Below the pieces are notes generated by a model. It searched no databases and was not told the DNA's origin. It saw nothing but the letters and a program-made list of their open reading frames with translations. Below, one piece after another: positions 8,655-18,354 of a stretch of DNA of 64,000 nt. Both the position numbers and the translations under genes were made by a program. Location of the stretch: the NCBI GenBank assembly GCA_030247675.1, contig JAOTRX010000005.1, positions 186,001 to 250,000 of the forward strand, written 5' to 3'. The DNA comes from Desulforhopalus sp. GTDB taxonomy: Bacteria; Desulfobacterota; Desulfobulbia; Desulfobulbales; Desulfocapsaceae. The stretch's first letter is position 1. The number at the start of each line of letters is the position of its first letter.

Positions 8655-10934
8655 TTACTGACGGTCATGCGCAGGGGCGCTGGAAGGGTGTCCGCCACCA
8701 GGAGGAGGCGGTGGCGGGCGGCGGACTCCTCCGCCTGCCAATTTAACGATTATCTGGTTGGATTTCTGCAGACGCTTGGTCATAGTTGTAAAAAGATGTC
8801 TGGAAACATCCGGGTACTTTTCAATGATCTCTTCGAGTTTGTCGCCGGGATAGCGTTTGACGGTAGACCGCCCTTGGGAGATAATCGAAGCTGTTCGCTG
8901 CTCCCCGGTAATGGAAGCCATTTCTCCGAAATATTCGCCAGGCTCGGTGAGTTCGGCAATTTTTTTACCGCCTTTAATTACCGTCAGAGCCCCACGTATA
9001 AGCTTGAAAAAATCGATATCCTTGTTGCCTTCTCTAATGATCACATCGCCGTCGTCATAATTTTCCTGATCAGGGTTTACCAGGTAAGCCGGCAGACTGT
9101 CCTTGTGGGCGACCGTACGGCGCAGAGCCTCCTCAATACTGGTGGTACCTTCACGAACCTTTTGCAGGGCGGCTTCACGCAGAGGTGTCATACCCTCCTG
9201 AATGGCGATTTTCCGCAGCTGATCTTCCGGCACCTCGGCGCTGATTGCCTTTCCAACCTCATCGGTTACCTCCATGAGCTCGAAGAAACCAACCCGCCCC
9301 CTGTATCCCAAACCATTGCATTCCGGGCATCCGTTAGCCCCATAAATAGTAAGGTCCTTCAATTCATCTTCTCTAAAACCCACCTTCAGGAGCTCCTCCG
9401 GTGGATATTCAACGACTTTTTTGCAATTGCTGCAAAGCCTTCTTCCCAATCTCTGCGATAGAACCATCGTTACCGAGGAAGCCAGCATGTATGGCGGAAT
9501 ACCAATATCGACAAGACGTCCAATGGTTGCTGCGCTATCGTTGGTATGCAATGTCGAGAAAACTAGATGGCCGGTCATGGCCGCCTTAATTGCGATCTCT
9601 GCGGTATCAATATCCCGGATCTCACCGACCATGATAATATCTGGATCTTGACGAAGAAATGCCTTCAGAGCGGCCGCAAAGGTCATACCTATTTCTTTAT
9701 GGACATTGACCTGATTGATTCCTTTGAAGTTGAATTCCACGGGATCTTCCGCGGTGAGGATTTTAATATCCTCACTATTCATCGAGTTGAGGGCAGAATA
9801 CAGCGTAACCGTTTTACCAGAACCGGTTGGACCGGTGACGAGTAACAATCCTTGTGGGCGGCTGAGACATCTTTTAAGCATCTCGAAGGTTTTTTCTTCA
9901 AAACCAAGCCTCGTCAGATCAACATTCAGCGAGGCTTTATCGAGAATACGAAGGACCACCGATTCACCAAAAAGGGTCGGAAGGGAGGAAACCCGGAAAT
10001 CGACTGAGCGATTTTTCCCCATGCGCATCTTTATACGCCCATCCTGCGGCACTCTGCGTTCGGTGATATCAAGGCCGGAAAGAATTTTCAGCCTGGCCAC
10101 CAGTGCATTCTTGATAGTCAGGGGGAGATTCATTGATTTAAAGAGAGACCCATCTTTCCGGTACCTGACCTGCATGGTCTTTTCGTACGGTTCGACATGG
10201 ATGTCGGAGATTCCTTCCTGAACCGCTTTTATCAGGATACCGTTCACCAATTTAATGATAGGAGCATCAGAAGCCGCGAATTGATCACCAATGTCATCTG
10301 CCGAATCGCCTTCTATCTCAAAATCGTCGGCAGCCTCAGCAACAATCGATCCGAAGTCGTCCACCTGAGTGACGTCCATCTCTCCGGAGGTTTCTTCCAC
10401 CGCTCCGAGAAATGTTTTAGCCTCTTCATCGTCAATGCCATAGTACTTCTGATATGCCTCTACAATGTCCGCCTCAGTGGAAACGCAGACCGACAGCTCC
10501 TTATTGACAAGATTTTGAAGTTCCTCAACTGCAGTTGCATCGGAAGGCTCTGCCATGGTGATCTGCAACGTGTTTCCAGCCATCCGCAGAGGGAAGGCCA
10601 GATACGCTTTGGCATCACTATAGGGCAATAATTTTATAGCTTCTTTGGAAGGAGGTTCATTTTTTATGACGACTGCCGGATAGTTGTGCTGACGGCTCAA
10701 AAGGTTGAGGACCGTATTCCCGTCAATGTACTCGAGTTGCCGCAAAATCGTGCTGAGTCTTCCGCCGCTTTTCTGCAGTATTTTTTTTGCCGTCTCTAAT
10801 TGGCTTGGAGTGATATAACCGGCCTTACTCAACAGTTCGCCGATCTTAATTTTACCTGCTCCGGACTGATCCTTAACAGTCTTCTTCATCGAAGATTTAC
10901 GTTGAGAGTCGTCAGTTTTTAAAGCCATAAGCAT
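8655..10934 (-). CDS. PilB/GspE-type ATPase with C-terminal cNMP-binding domain
   Basis: Type IV pilus/type II secretion assembly ATPase of about 759 residues. An N-terminal MshEN-like domain (30-165) precedes the ATPase core: Walker A GPTGSGKT (about 369-376), Walker B DIIMVGEIRD, the His box STLHTNDS and a tetracysteine zinc site (CSNC, CPEC). Unusually, residues about 622-720 form a Crp-like cNMP-binding domain whose phosphate cassette (FGEMASITGEQRTASI) keeps the key Glu and Arg. The protein ends in a PPPPPPGGG tail. No pilin or secretin gene is nearby. Start is unclear: ATGs at 10934 and 10928, neither with a clear ribosome site. The ELM1 gene follows. Confidence 0.9.
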   Translation of the reverse strand: MLMALKTDDSQRKSSMKKTVKDQSGAGKIKIGELLSKAGYITPSQLETAKKILQKSGGRLSTILRQLEYIDGNTVLNLLSRQHNYPAVVIKNEPPSKEAIKLLPYSDAKAYLAFPLRMAGNTLQITMAEPSDATAVEELQNLVNKELSVCVSTEADIVEAYQKYYGIDDEEAKTFLGAVEETSGEMDVTQVDDFGSIVAEAADDFEIEGDSADDIGDQFAASDAPIIKLVNGILIKAVQEGISDIHVEPYEKTMQVRYRKDGSLFKSMNLPLTIKNALVARLKILSGLDITERRVPQDGRIKMRMGKNRSVDFRVSSLPTLFGESVVLRILDKASLNVDLTRLGFEEKTFEMLKRCLSRPQGLLLVTGPTGSGKTVTLYSALNSMNSEDIKILTAEDPVEFNFKGINQVNVHKEIGMTFAAALKAFLRQDPDIIMVGEIRDIDTAEIAIKAAMTGHLVFSTLHTNDSAATIGRLVDIGIPPYMLASSVTMVLSQRLGRRLCSNCKKVVEYPPEELLKVGFREDELKDLTIYGANGCPECNGLGYRGRVGFFELMEVTDEVGKAISAEVPEDQLRKIAIQEGMTPLREAALQKVREGTTSIEEALRRTVAHKDSLPAYLVNPDQENYDDGDVIIREGNKDIDFFKLIRGALTVIKGGKKIAELTEPGEYFGEMASITGEQRTASIISQGRSTVKRYPGDKLEEIIEKYPDVSRHLFTTMTKRLQKSNQIIVKLAGGGVRRPPPPPPGGGHPSSAPAHDRQ

Positions 10935-11211
10935 CAACCATTATAGAATACAGACACATCAAATACGCTTCGCACAGCGCTCACCGAGAAGACGAACATC
11001 TCTTCCTAACCCCAAAAACCGGGGATATGTAGCTTCACAAAAGTGATTTCCTACTAAGAATAGTAACGAATTTCCTTCTGCTACATTAAAATAAACCACA
11101 CAAATTGTGTTCTTGAAAGATTTTCCTTACGGCAAGAATAAAATAAGCAGCTCATTTGATTAAATATCGCGAGCATGTAACAGGTTAAATCGTTAGGCTC
11201 CTGTTGATCCT

Positions 11212-11250
11212 AAAAAAACCACTCAGGCGTCACAGAAGCGAATAACGCCT
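11212..11250 (-). terminator. possible terminator after thyX
   Basis: On the minus strand an AGGCGT/ACGCCT stem with a 14-base loop spans the thyX stop codon. It is followed six bases later by seven Ts (the A run at 11212-11218). The gap between stem and T run makes it a weak candidate for a rho-independent terminator of nifU-nifS-thyX. Confidence 0.4.
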
Positions 11251-12156
11251 TCGCATCTCTTTCTGCAACGGAATCATAATTTCTCGCATCGACGGCTCAG
11301 CAGCTGGGGATGTCCTCAAGGCAAAAATATGCTGCCACTCAATAAGGTTGCAAAAAACAATAATCTCCGTCTTACAGGAATTTGGCAGCACTGTTCTTGC
11401 CGCTTGAGGTGTGGATGTTTCGAGGAGTTTGAAGTAGGTTGCTTCAGTTTGTTCCATAGCTGCTTGCCATAGCCGATATTCGTTGCTTCCTTCCTGGAAA
11501 AACATAGGTTTTATAAAGGTAACCTGATTATCAAACTTGTCCTCACTATACCGGCAATATCTTTGACTTTCTTGAAGAAAAGAGCAAGGACGGTGGCGAA
11601 CCAATTCATGAGTTACGGCCCTGTTTATGATGAACCTCACCGCGACAAACCGGTGGCGTGTACGCAATTCGATTGGCAGCTGGTCAACATCGGCAAGGCT
11701 TAATTTGGTAATTTCAGTGCTCGCATCTCTTTTTTGCGACTTGTCCAAATCGAAGATAGTTTCAAACAAATACGGTAAAGTCGCAAAAAGGGTAAGGATC
11801 AGGTCATTGACCAAAGAATTATCAGGATGAGAAAGATATAATTCGCGAAAGGCGCGAATAGACCCGGTTACCACAAGACCATCGTCGAGTTTGTCGATAA
11901 TCAGGTACTTAGGCTGGCAAGAAAGTAACCCCTGGGTTTTATCAGGGGAACACCGCACACGAAATGAGACAACGGCCATTTCCAAGACGGAATTATGGCC
12001 GTGTGCCGCTATCCGTGTGACAAAGGGAACCGCCGAATCGTCACTAATTTTATCTTCACTTTTATAACAAACACGACCACAAGCCTCCAGTCGTACCGCA
12101 ACTGAGCAGCTATCCAAATTGTCGAGAATTTGAAAGGAAGGTTCAATTATTTTCAT
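11230..12156 (-). CDS. thyX: FAD-dependent thymidylate synthase
   Basis: A 308-residue ThyX enzyme that makes dTMP from dUMP with methylenetetrahydrofolate and reduced FAD. The ThyX motif appears as RHRPCSFLQESQRY, and the C-terminal FALRTSPAAEPSMREI segment matches the FxLRxxxxAQxEIR region. It is longer than the usual 220-250 residues because of an insertion around residues 95-150. The ATG at 12154-12156 has AAAGG eight bases upstream, inside the 3' end of nifS, so it is coupled to nifS. Flavin-dependent ThyX is common in anaerobes. Confidence 0.92.
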   Translation of the reverse strand: MKIIEPSFQILDNLDSCSVAVRLEACGRVCYKSEDKISDDSAVPFVTRIAAHGHNSVLEMAVVSFRVRCSPDKTQGLLSCQPKYLIIDKLDDGLVVTGSIRAFRELYLSHPDNSLVNDLILTLFATLPYLFETIFDLDKSQKRDASTEITKLSLADVDQLPIELRTRHRFVAVRFIINRAVTHELVRHRPCSFLQESQRYCRYSEDKFDNQVTFIKPMFFQEGSNEYRLWQAAMEQTEATYFKLLETSTPQAARTVLPNSCKTEIIVFCNLIEWQHIFALRTSPAAEPSMREIMIPLQKEMRRRYSLL

Positions 12157-12160
12157 GCGA

Positions 12161-13342
12161 TCAGCCTTTCCAGAATGGTGAAAGTTTGCGCAGTGATTCG
12201 ATTATCGCCGGCATTTTCGTGGTCACCACATCGACCTCTTCTTCGGTGTTGTATACGCTGAGGGAAAAGCGGATGGAGCCATGTGCTGCGGTAAAAGGAA
12301 CCCCCATCGCCCGTAGGACGTGGGAAGGTTCAAGTGATCCGGAAGTACAGGCCGAACCGGAGGATGCACAAATGCCATGCTGGTTCATATGCAACAGAAT
12401 TGCCTCACCCTCGACATATTCAAAACTGATATTGGCAGTATTTGGTAACCGCTCGGTTTTATGGCCATTAAGCATGGATTTCGGGATAGCCGCCAGCAGC
12501 TTTTCCTCCAGCCTATCGCGCAGCTGTTTAACTCGGCTGTTCTCTTCAACCATCTTTTCTTTGGCAAGTTCACAAGCACGGCCAAGGCCAACGATAGAGG
12601 CAACATTTTCGGTCCCACCGCGCCGGCCATGTTCCTGATGCCCACCAGCCATAAAAGGCACAAAGAGCGTGCCTCGCTTAACATACAAAACACCTACACC
12701 CTTTGGCGCATGGAGTTTGTGTCCAGATAGCGAGAGGAAATCAACATCGAGATTTTTCAGATCGATGTTAACCTTGCCAACAGCCTGAACCGCGTCAGTG
12801 TGAAAGAGAATCCCTCTTTGCTTGGCCATTCTTGCCATTTCAGCGATTGGGAAAATGACCCCTGTTTCGTTGTTAGCCCACATCACACTTACTATTGCGG
12901 TATCCTCGGTGAGCGCTGCCTGGTATTCGGCCAAATCGAGCATACCCTCGGCATTGACCTTAAGGCGTGTCACCCGGTATTTGTGACCAGTAACCGTCTC
13001 AAGATTTTCGCAAAGATTTTTCACCGCCGGATGCTCTACCCTTGTGGTAACGATGTGTCTTTTTTCCGGGAAGGTTCTAAGTGCAGAAAGGATGGCCGTT
13101 GAGTCGCTCTCTGTTCCACAGCTGGTAAAGGTGATCTCGCCAGGTTCCGCACCAAGCAAACCAGCGACTTTACCCCTGGCATCCTTGATTGCCTGCCCAA
13201 CCTGCCCACCAAAAGTATGCATACTCGACGGGTTGCCATAGAGTTCCTTTAAAAATGGCATCATTGCCTCAACCACTTCCGGGGCTACCATCGTGGTGGC
13301 ATTGTTGTCCATATAAATGACATTGGGGTTAGTAGCAGTCAT
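12161..13342 (-). CDS. nifS: cysteine desulfurase, NifS type
   Basis: A 393-residue PLP-dependent class V aminotransferase-fold enzyme that removes sulfur from cysteine for Fe-S cluster building. The PLP lysine is Lys209 in SLSGHKLHAPKG, and the catalytic cysteine is Cys332 in SSGSACTSGSLEPSHVL. That loop form marks the IscS/NifS group rather than SufS. The start codon overlaps the nifU stop (TAATG), so the two are translationally coupled. The pair likely serves general Fe-S assembly in an anaerobe. No nitrogenase genes are in the window. Confidence 0.94.
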   Translation of the reverse strand: MTATNPNVIYMDNNATTMVAPEVVEAMMPFLKELYGNPSSMHTFGGQVGQAIKDARGKVAGLLGAEPGEITFTSCGTESDSTAILSALRTFPEKRHIVTTRVEHPAVKNLCENLETVTGHKYRVTRLKVNAEGMLDLAEYQAALTEDTAIVSVMWANNETGVIFPIAEMARMAKQRGILFHTDAVQAVGKVNIDLKNLDVDFLSLSGHKLHAPKGVGVLYVKRGTLFVPFMAGGHQEHGRRGGTENVASIVGLGRACELAKEKMVEENSRVKQLRDRLEEKLLAAIPKSMLNGHKTERLPNTANISFEYVEGEAILLHMNQHGICASSGSACTSGSLEPSHVLRAMGVPFTAAHGSIRFSLSVYNTEEEVDVVTTKMPAIIESLRKLSPFWKG

Positions 13343-14178
13343 TAGTTGTTCTCCTCAACGATCAGGCTGGGTAAAACCAATTCCCGAAGTTTCTTCTCAA
13401 CATATTCCTTGATGGTAGTTTGTGACTTATTGCAGCTTTTACAAGCTCCACGCAGAGAAACAATGACAAAATCACCATCAACATCAATGAGTTCGATGTC
13501 ACCCCCGTCTTTCTTCAAACCTGGTCTGATCTCTCGTTCGAGTACTTCCTCGATCTTTTTGATCTTCTGAAGGGATGTCATCCGTTTGGGTGCCATCTGG
13601 GGAATGGTGATTTCTGCTTTACCGCTGACTGTGTCCAGCAAAATTTGGCGAAGCTTATCCTCACACTTGCCACAACCGCCTCCGGCCTTGGTAAAATTGG
13701 TGATCTCTTCAACCGATCGCAGGCTTGATTCTTTAATTGCTCTAATAATTTCCAGATCAGTTACCCCAAAACATTCACAGACAACCTCGCCTTCGGCCAT
13801 AGGCAATTTTAGGCCACGATAATCGGCAATTGCCGCTTCAAGCGCCTCTCTCCCCATCACCGAACAATGCATTTTCTCTTTTGGCAGTCCGCCGAGTGCC
13901 TGGGCAATATCCTCATTGGTAATCTTCGCTGCCTCATCAACCGGCATCCCTTTCACCATTTCAGTAAGAACCGAGGATGAAGCGATAGCGCTCGCACAAC
14001 CAAAGGTTTTAAACTTTGCGTCAGTAATGATATCGTTTTCGTCGATTTTGAGAGTCAGTTTCAAGGCATCGCCACAGGCCAACGAACCGACATCGCCCGT
14101 CCCACTTGGCTTTTCTATCTCTCCAACATTTTGAGGGGTTAAAAAATGTTGCTGAACTTTATCGGTATATTCCCACAT
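13342..14178 (-). CDS. nifU: Fe-S cluster assembly scaffold NifU
   Basis: A 278-residue modular NifU. The N-terminal IscU-like scaffold has Cys35, Cys61 and Cys105. The central [2Fe-2S] BFD-like domain has Cys134, 136, 169 and 172 (CECFG and GGGCGKC). The C-terminal Nfu domain has a CxxC (GACKSC, Cys246/249). It receives sulfur from NifS and passes clusters to apo-proteins in the cytoplasm. The ATG has AGGAG six bases upstream and starts the nifU-nifS-thyX operon. The scaffold, carrier and ferredoxin-like domains all appear complete. Confidence 0.94.
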   Translation of the reverse strand: MWEYTDKVQQHFLTPQNVGEIEKPSGTGDVGSLACGDALKLTLKIDENDIITDAKFKTFGCASAIASSSVLTEMVKGMPVDEAAKITNEDIAQALGGLPKEKMHCSVMGREALEAAIADYRGLKLPMAEGEVVCECFGVTDLEIIRAIKESSLRSVEEITNFTKAGGGCGKCEDKLRQILLDTVSGKAEITIPQMAPKRMTSLQKIKKIEEVLEREIRPGLKKDGGDIELIDVDGDFVIVSLRGACKSCNKSQTTIKEYVEKKLRELVLPSLIVEENN

Positions 14179-14319
14179 GACCTACTCCTAAAATGAATGA
14201 TTATAAGTGCTTTCAATACATGCTGACAATAATACTATAATGGCAAATTGCAACCGCCAAGAGCGGTATAAGAGTATGCTATCCCTCTCACAAGAAGGCG
14301 AGAAAAGCCAATAGATTGT

Positions 14320-16056
14320 TTATAAAATGCCTATCTCGATTAACATATTTTTTGCAGCTGCAACTAAATCGTCGGTTCCCGAAGGTGTTCGTGACTCAAC
14401 ATAAAATCGCACCTTGGGCTCAGTCCCCGACGGCCGGATCATCAACCAGGATCCATCTTCGAAAACCATTTTCGTTCCATCGATGCTGATGACCTCCTTA
14501 ATTTTCCGTTCCGTATCACCGACTTTAACCGAGTCTCCTTTTTGATATTTTTCAAGCACCGACAAAAGCCCCAGCAATTCCTCGCCTTTAACGCTTACCC
14601 CAACACCATCTCGCTCAGGGTAATACGCGCCATATTTATCCTCTATTGCCTTAAGATACTCGCCAAGATTCATGTTTGTTGCAAGTATCGTCTCAAGCGC
14701 CAGTAAGAGGCCAATATAGGCATCTTTTTCGGGAGTGTGGCCAATAATCGAAATGCCGTCCGACTCCTCAAAATAGACGAGAGCCCGACCGATTACCGGC
14801 TTAAAATTTTTAAAACCGACTCGCGGCTCGTATAATTCCTCCCCGAAACTCGCTGCGATACCGTTGGCAAGATTGGAGGTGGCAACGGTTTTTGCGACCA
14901 TACCTTTCTTTCCTTTGTACTCATGAAGAAAATGATACGCCATGGCCCCGAACTGGTTCATGGTTATCTCGGTCGTGCCGTCGGTAAAACGGATTCGGTC
15001 ACCATCAGGATCAATTATCGCACCGAGCTTGAACTTCTCGGTACTATTCCTTAAAATATCAACAACATTACGCATATTAGCAGATGAAGGCTCAGGTGCG
15101 ACACCACCAAAGGTCACATCAACGGTATCACGCAACACAACTACAGTTGGCTTGTTGATGTTGCCAAACAACTCTCGTATATGCAAACGACTTGCTCCAT
15201 GGACACAGTCAACAACTACAATGATATCGTTACGATTGTTTAAATCTCGGACAGCCATACCAAGGTCCAATCCATGCTTCGATCGCCCCTCTTCCACTAG
15301 ATTTTTCCAGGTTTCGAGAGAATTAAAGGCCTGCACCAAAGAAAATTTAGCCATTACTTCCTCTATCGTCGCGGGAAGTCTATTGACAGTGAACTTTTTT
15401 GCCACAAGATATCGAGCATTGGCGGTTATCCTCTCGGTAACCTCAGATGAGGCAGGTCCTGCATCTGCGGCGTTGAATTTATAGCCGCCATAATCAAGAG
15501 GGTTGTGGGAAGGAGTGAGGTTAATAGAAAATGCAGCCCGAAGTTTGAGAACTGCAGCTGAAAGCACACCTGTGGTCGACTCGCCGGCGTAATGCACTCG
15601 AAAGCCATTTTCAGCGAGGACATAAGCTACACTTGCAGCAAGGGCAGCTCCACCAAATCTATTATCAAAGCCGAGCACACAGCCTCGTTGCCTGGCCTCA
15701 TCCAATGTTTCTACCCCGAGAAGGATTTTGAGCGCAGGATCAATCTCCAGTTTCTCATACATTTGAACAATAGCGGTAGTCACCAAAGCAGTTGAACAGG
15801 CAAAAATATCTTTTCCGAGGGTACCCCTCCAGCCTGAAGTACCAAAGGAGATAGCTTCAACCGGTTTACCACGGTTTTCTATGATTTCTTGAAAAAGCAG
15901 CTGGTAGGCATTCTCTAAAGGTTCTTGCCATACCAAACCATCCCTCTGCTTGCGCGCTACAATCTCCTTGATAAGGCCGAAATAATCACTCCGACTATGG
16001 TCGCCAGGAACGACAAAACGACGAAACAACTCAGCAGAACTTACGGAAACGTTCAT
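14320..16056 (-). CDS. phosphoglucomutase/phosphomannomutase family protein
   Basis: A 578-residue alpha-D-phosphohexomutase. It shows FGTSGWRG at the N-terminus, the active-site phosphoserine loop NLTPSHNPLDYGGYKFN, the metal loop IDPDGDRIRF and the phosphate-binding loop RPSGTEPKVRFYVES. It interconverts hexose 1- and 6-phosphates. The exact sugar cannot be told, but glycogen (glgB, malQ) and LPS synthesis both need it. I chose the ATG at 16054-16056 because GGAGGAGAG lies just upstream. The open frame continues to 16104. Confidence 0.88.
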   Translation of the reverse strand: MNVSVSSAELFRRFVVPGDHSRSDYFGLIKEIVARKQRDGLVWQEPLENAYQLLFQEIIENRGKPVEAISFGTSGWRGTLGKDIFACSTALVTTAIVQMYEKLEIDPALKILLGVETLDEARQRGCVLGFDNRFGGAALAASVAYVLAENGFRVHYAGESTTGVLSAAVLKLRAAFSINLTPSHNPLDYGGYKFNAADAGPASSEVTERITANARYLVAKKFTVNRLPATIEEVMAKFSLVQAFNSLETWKNLVEEGRSKHGLDLGMAVRDLNNRNDIIVVVDCVHGASRLHIRELFGNINKPTVVVLRDTVDVTFGGVAPEPSSANMRNVVDILRNSTEKFKLGAIIDPDGDRIRFTDGTTEITMNQFGAMAYHFLHEYKGKKGMVAKTVATSNLANGIAASFGEELYEPRVGFKNFKPVIGRALVYFEESDGISIIGHTPEKDAYIGLLLALETILATNMNLGEYLKAIEDKYGAYYPERDGVGVSVKGEELLGLLSVLEKYQKGDSVKVGDTERKIKEVISIDGTKMVFEDGSWLMIRPSGTEPKVRFYVESRTPSGTDDLVAAAKNMLIEIGIL

Positions 16057-16298
16057 TGTTCTCTCCTCCATATCACAGCAATATTCGGTTGGGATGGTGC
16101 GCATATCTGTACAAGTTAAACGTCGTGTAGCCGTTGCCAGAACAGAGGGTAACTACATCTGAATATTCTCGTACAGCTCTGAATACCTGTCAAGAACTAA
16201 TAAAGAAGAGCTGAACAGCTTGCCTGCTCGAATAAAATTTAAGTCCTTGCAGTATCAAATGAGTAAAGCTTTCGACTTGGCCTCGACAAACGAGTTGC

Positions 16299-16481
16299 TC
16301 AAAGTGGTTTGCCAGGTTTCTCTAACTTCTTTGCCTGGTCAACGAGCATAATTGGGATATCATCACGGATCTCATATAAAAGGGAACATTTTTCGCATAG
16401 CAAACCGTCTTTACCTTGCAACTGCAAGGCACCTTTACACTGAGGGCATGCAAGTATCTCCAGCAAATCTTTATTAATCAT
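16299..16481 (-). CDS. Trm112-like (UPF0434) zinc-ribbon protein
   Basis: A 60-residue protein with a zinc ribbon of two CxxC pairs: LLEILACPQCKGAL near the N-terminus and LLCEKCSLLYEIRDDIPIML. This is the Trm112/YcaR family. Eukaryotic Trm112 activates methyltransferases, and the bacterial role is not settled. Two ATGs are adjacent. The second (16481) leaves a better distance to the GAGGAG ribosome site than the first (16484). It is separated from the phosphohexomutase by about 240 bases. Confidence 0.85.
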   Translation of the reverse strand: MINKDLLEILACPQCKGALQLQGKDGLLCEKCSLLYEIRDDIPIMLVDQAKKLEKPGKPL

Positions 16482-16642
16482 CATTCTCCTCACAGGGAAT
16501 TTGAAAGACTCTTGTCTACTTCGTCACAGTCCAATAGTGCGGTTTCCAAGAATCGAAATTGATATTTACTTGAAACCGATTATGATTGCATGGATAAATT
16601 CCACCGGAACCATCCCTATCCCTCTCACATTTTGGCTTTAAA

Positions 16643-17458
16643 ATGAAACAACAAATCGGTTTTATCGGCGGCGGACAAATGGCAGAAGCACTCATCAGAG
16701 GAATTATCGCCTCTGGCCTATATCACAAGGGTAACATTCTTGTTTCTGAGCCCAACGACTTCCGCCGTGAGTATCTGGAAGAGACCTACGGCATTAAAAC
16801 CTACCAAAATAATCATACCATGTTCGAGAAAAGCAAGGTGGTCATTTTGGCGGTCAAGCCTCAAACCATGAAGGCTGTACTGGAAAATAGCAGGGAATGC
16901 ATCCAACCACATCATATTCTAATCAGTATAGCGGCAGGACTGCCAATTTCCTCCTATATCAAAACAATCGGTAAAAAAGACACCAAAATCATCCGAGTCA
17001 TGCCCAATACACCGGCACTCGTCCTGGAGGGTGCCTCCGCCATCAGTAGAAACGAGAATGTCAGCGATAAAGAACTTCGCGTAGCCGAGGAGATCTTCCT
17101 GGCAGTTGGTGAGGTTGTCATCCTTGATGAAGTGCATCTCGACGCCGTCACCGGCCTCAGTGGCTCCGGGCCGGCATACGTTTTCTCGTTTGTTGAGGCC
17201 CTCGTCGATGCCGGTGTAAAATCCGGGTTGACCCGCGGCATTGCCGAAAAACTGGCGCTGCAAACCGTTTCCGGCTCAATAAAGCTTCTCAGAGAAAGCG
17301 GCGAACACCCTGCCGCTTTGCGGGGCAAGGTCACATCACCTGGTGGAACCGCAATTACCGCCATCCATGTTCTGGAAAAGGTAGGCTTCCATGGTATCAT
17401 TATGGATATTGTTGAATCTGCCGTCATTCGCTCGAAAGAACTTGGAAAACTCGAATGA
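16643..17458 (+). CDS. proC: pyrroline-5-carboxylate reductase
   Basis: A 271-residue enzyme for the last step of proline synthesis. It has an N-terminal Rossmann motif (IGFIGGGQMAEALIRG), AVKPQTM, RVMPNTPALVLEGASA and the C-terminal dimer and substrate motif LSGSGPAYVFSFVEAL...SPGGTAI, all classic ProC. Length is normal. It overlaps nadK by four bases (ATGA), so the two are co-translated. NadK supplies the NADP(H) this reductase family can use. Confidence 0.96.
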   Translation: MKQQIGFIGGGQMAEALIRGIIASGLYHKGNILVSEPNDFRREYLEETYGIKTYQNNHTMFEKSKVVILAVKPQTMKAVLENSRECIQPHHILISIAAGLPISSYIKTIGKKDTKIIRVMPNTPALVLEGASAISRNENVSDKELRVAEEIFLAVGEVVILDEVHLDAVTGLSGSGPAYVFSFVEALVDAGVKSGLTRGIAEKLALQTVSGSIKLLRESGEHPAALRGKVTSPGGTAITAIHVLEKVGFHGIIMDIVESAVIRSKELGKLE

Positions 17459-18336
17459 CATACTCTATCACGCCTTTTCGCACGACGAAGAGACTTTCGA
17501 TTCATAAGGCCGGGATCATCACCAAAATTGATGACAACCGCCCCGACGAATATGCCGCAACCCTTTCCCTCTGGTTGCAGGCAAGAGGAATCGAGACCAC
17601 TCTTAATGACATCGATTCAGAACTCGATATCATCATTGTTCTAGGAGGAGATGGAACGCTTCTGCATATCGCCGCCACTGCCGCCCGTTACTCCATTCCT
17701 GTGCTGGGCATCAATATGGGTAACCTGGGATTTCTCACTGAACTCACTGAACATGAGACATTTAACGCATTAGAAAGAATACTCTCAAGCGACGTGACCA
17801 TTGAAAACCGCTTGATGCTCCGCGCCCGTTTAATCTCAAAGGAGCAGCAGACAGCCTACCGATATGCACTCAACGACGTAGTTATCACCAAAAACGTGCT
17901 GGATCGACTACTGAACCTCTCGACAACCGCCAACGGTGAATATATCACCACATATAGAGCGGATGGACTGATTTTTTCCTCCCCAACGGGTTCGACGGCC
18001 TACAACTTATCAGCGGGAGGACCCTTAGTCTATCCCGGTCTTGCGACAATAACCGTCACCCCCATTTGCCCCTTCATGCTGAGCAGCAGGCCAATTATCC
18101 TCCCGGCCGACAAGCTGATAAAAACCCGGTTCGAAACCGACGGCAGAGGCGGACAGGCCCAAATCATCGTTGATGGCCAACCACTGTGGGAGATGAAGAA
18201 CCAACATGTCTTAGAGATTCAAACCGCTGAACACTTCCTGCAACTTGTTGTGTCATCTACTCGGGATTACTTCACAATTTTACGTAACAAGCTCAATTGG
18301 GGGTATCAGAAAAACACCGATAAAGGCACCCCCTGA
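17455..18336 (+). CDS. nadK: NAD kinase
   Basis: A 293-residue ATP-NAD kinase that makes NADP in the cytoplasm. The GGDGTLLH motif is at residues 64-71. The NE/D-substrate region reads ALNDVVITK, and the SSPTGSTAYNLSAGGP glycine-rich segment follows, with a C-terminal IIVDGQ. The ATG overlaps the proC stop as ATGA. An inverted repeat covers the end of the gene (18302-18340). Confidence 0.95.
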   Translation: MTYSITPFRTTKRLSIHKAGIITKIDDNRPDEYAATLSLWLQARGIETTLNDIDSELDIIIVLGGDGTLLHIAATAARYSIPVLGINMGNLGFLTELTEHETFNALERILSSDVTIENRLMLRARLISKEQQTAYRYALNDVVITKNVLDRLLNLSTTANGEYITTYRADGLIFSSPTGSTAYNLSAGGPLVYPGLATITVTPICPFMLSSRPIILPADKLIKTRFETDGRGGQAQIIVDGQPLWEMKNQHVLEIQTAEHFLQLVVSSTRDYFTILRNKLNWGYQKNTDKGTP

Positions 18337-18340
18337 TACC
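18302..18340. terminator. inverted repeat between convergent nadK and response regulator
   Basis: GGTATCAG and CTGATACC form a perfect eight-base inverted repeat around the nadK stop codon, with a C-rich/G-rich inner pair also able to pair. It lies between convergent genes and could end transcription in both directions, but there is no T run, so the call is tentative. Confidence 0.3.
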
Positions 18341-18354
18341 TCGTCCGCAGTGGC

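Noticed and set aside
12161..14178. NifU/NifS as evidence for nitrogen fixation
   Set aside because: No nitrogenase structural or accessory genes are in the window. NifU/NifS often serve general Fe-S assembly in anaerobes.
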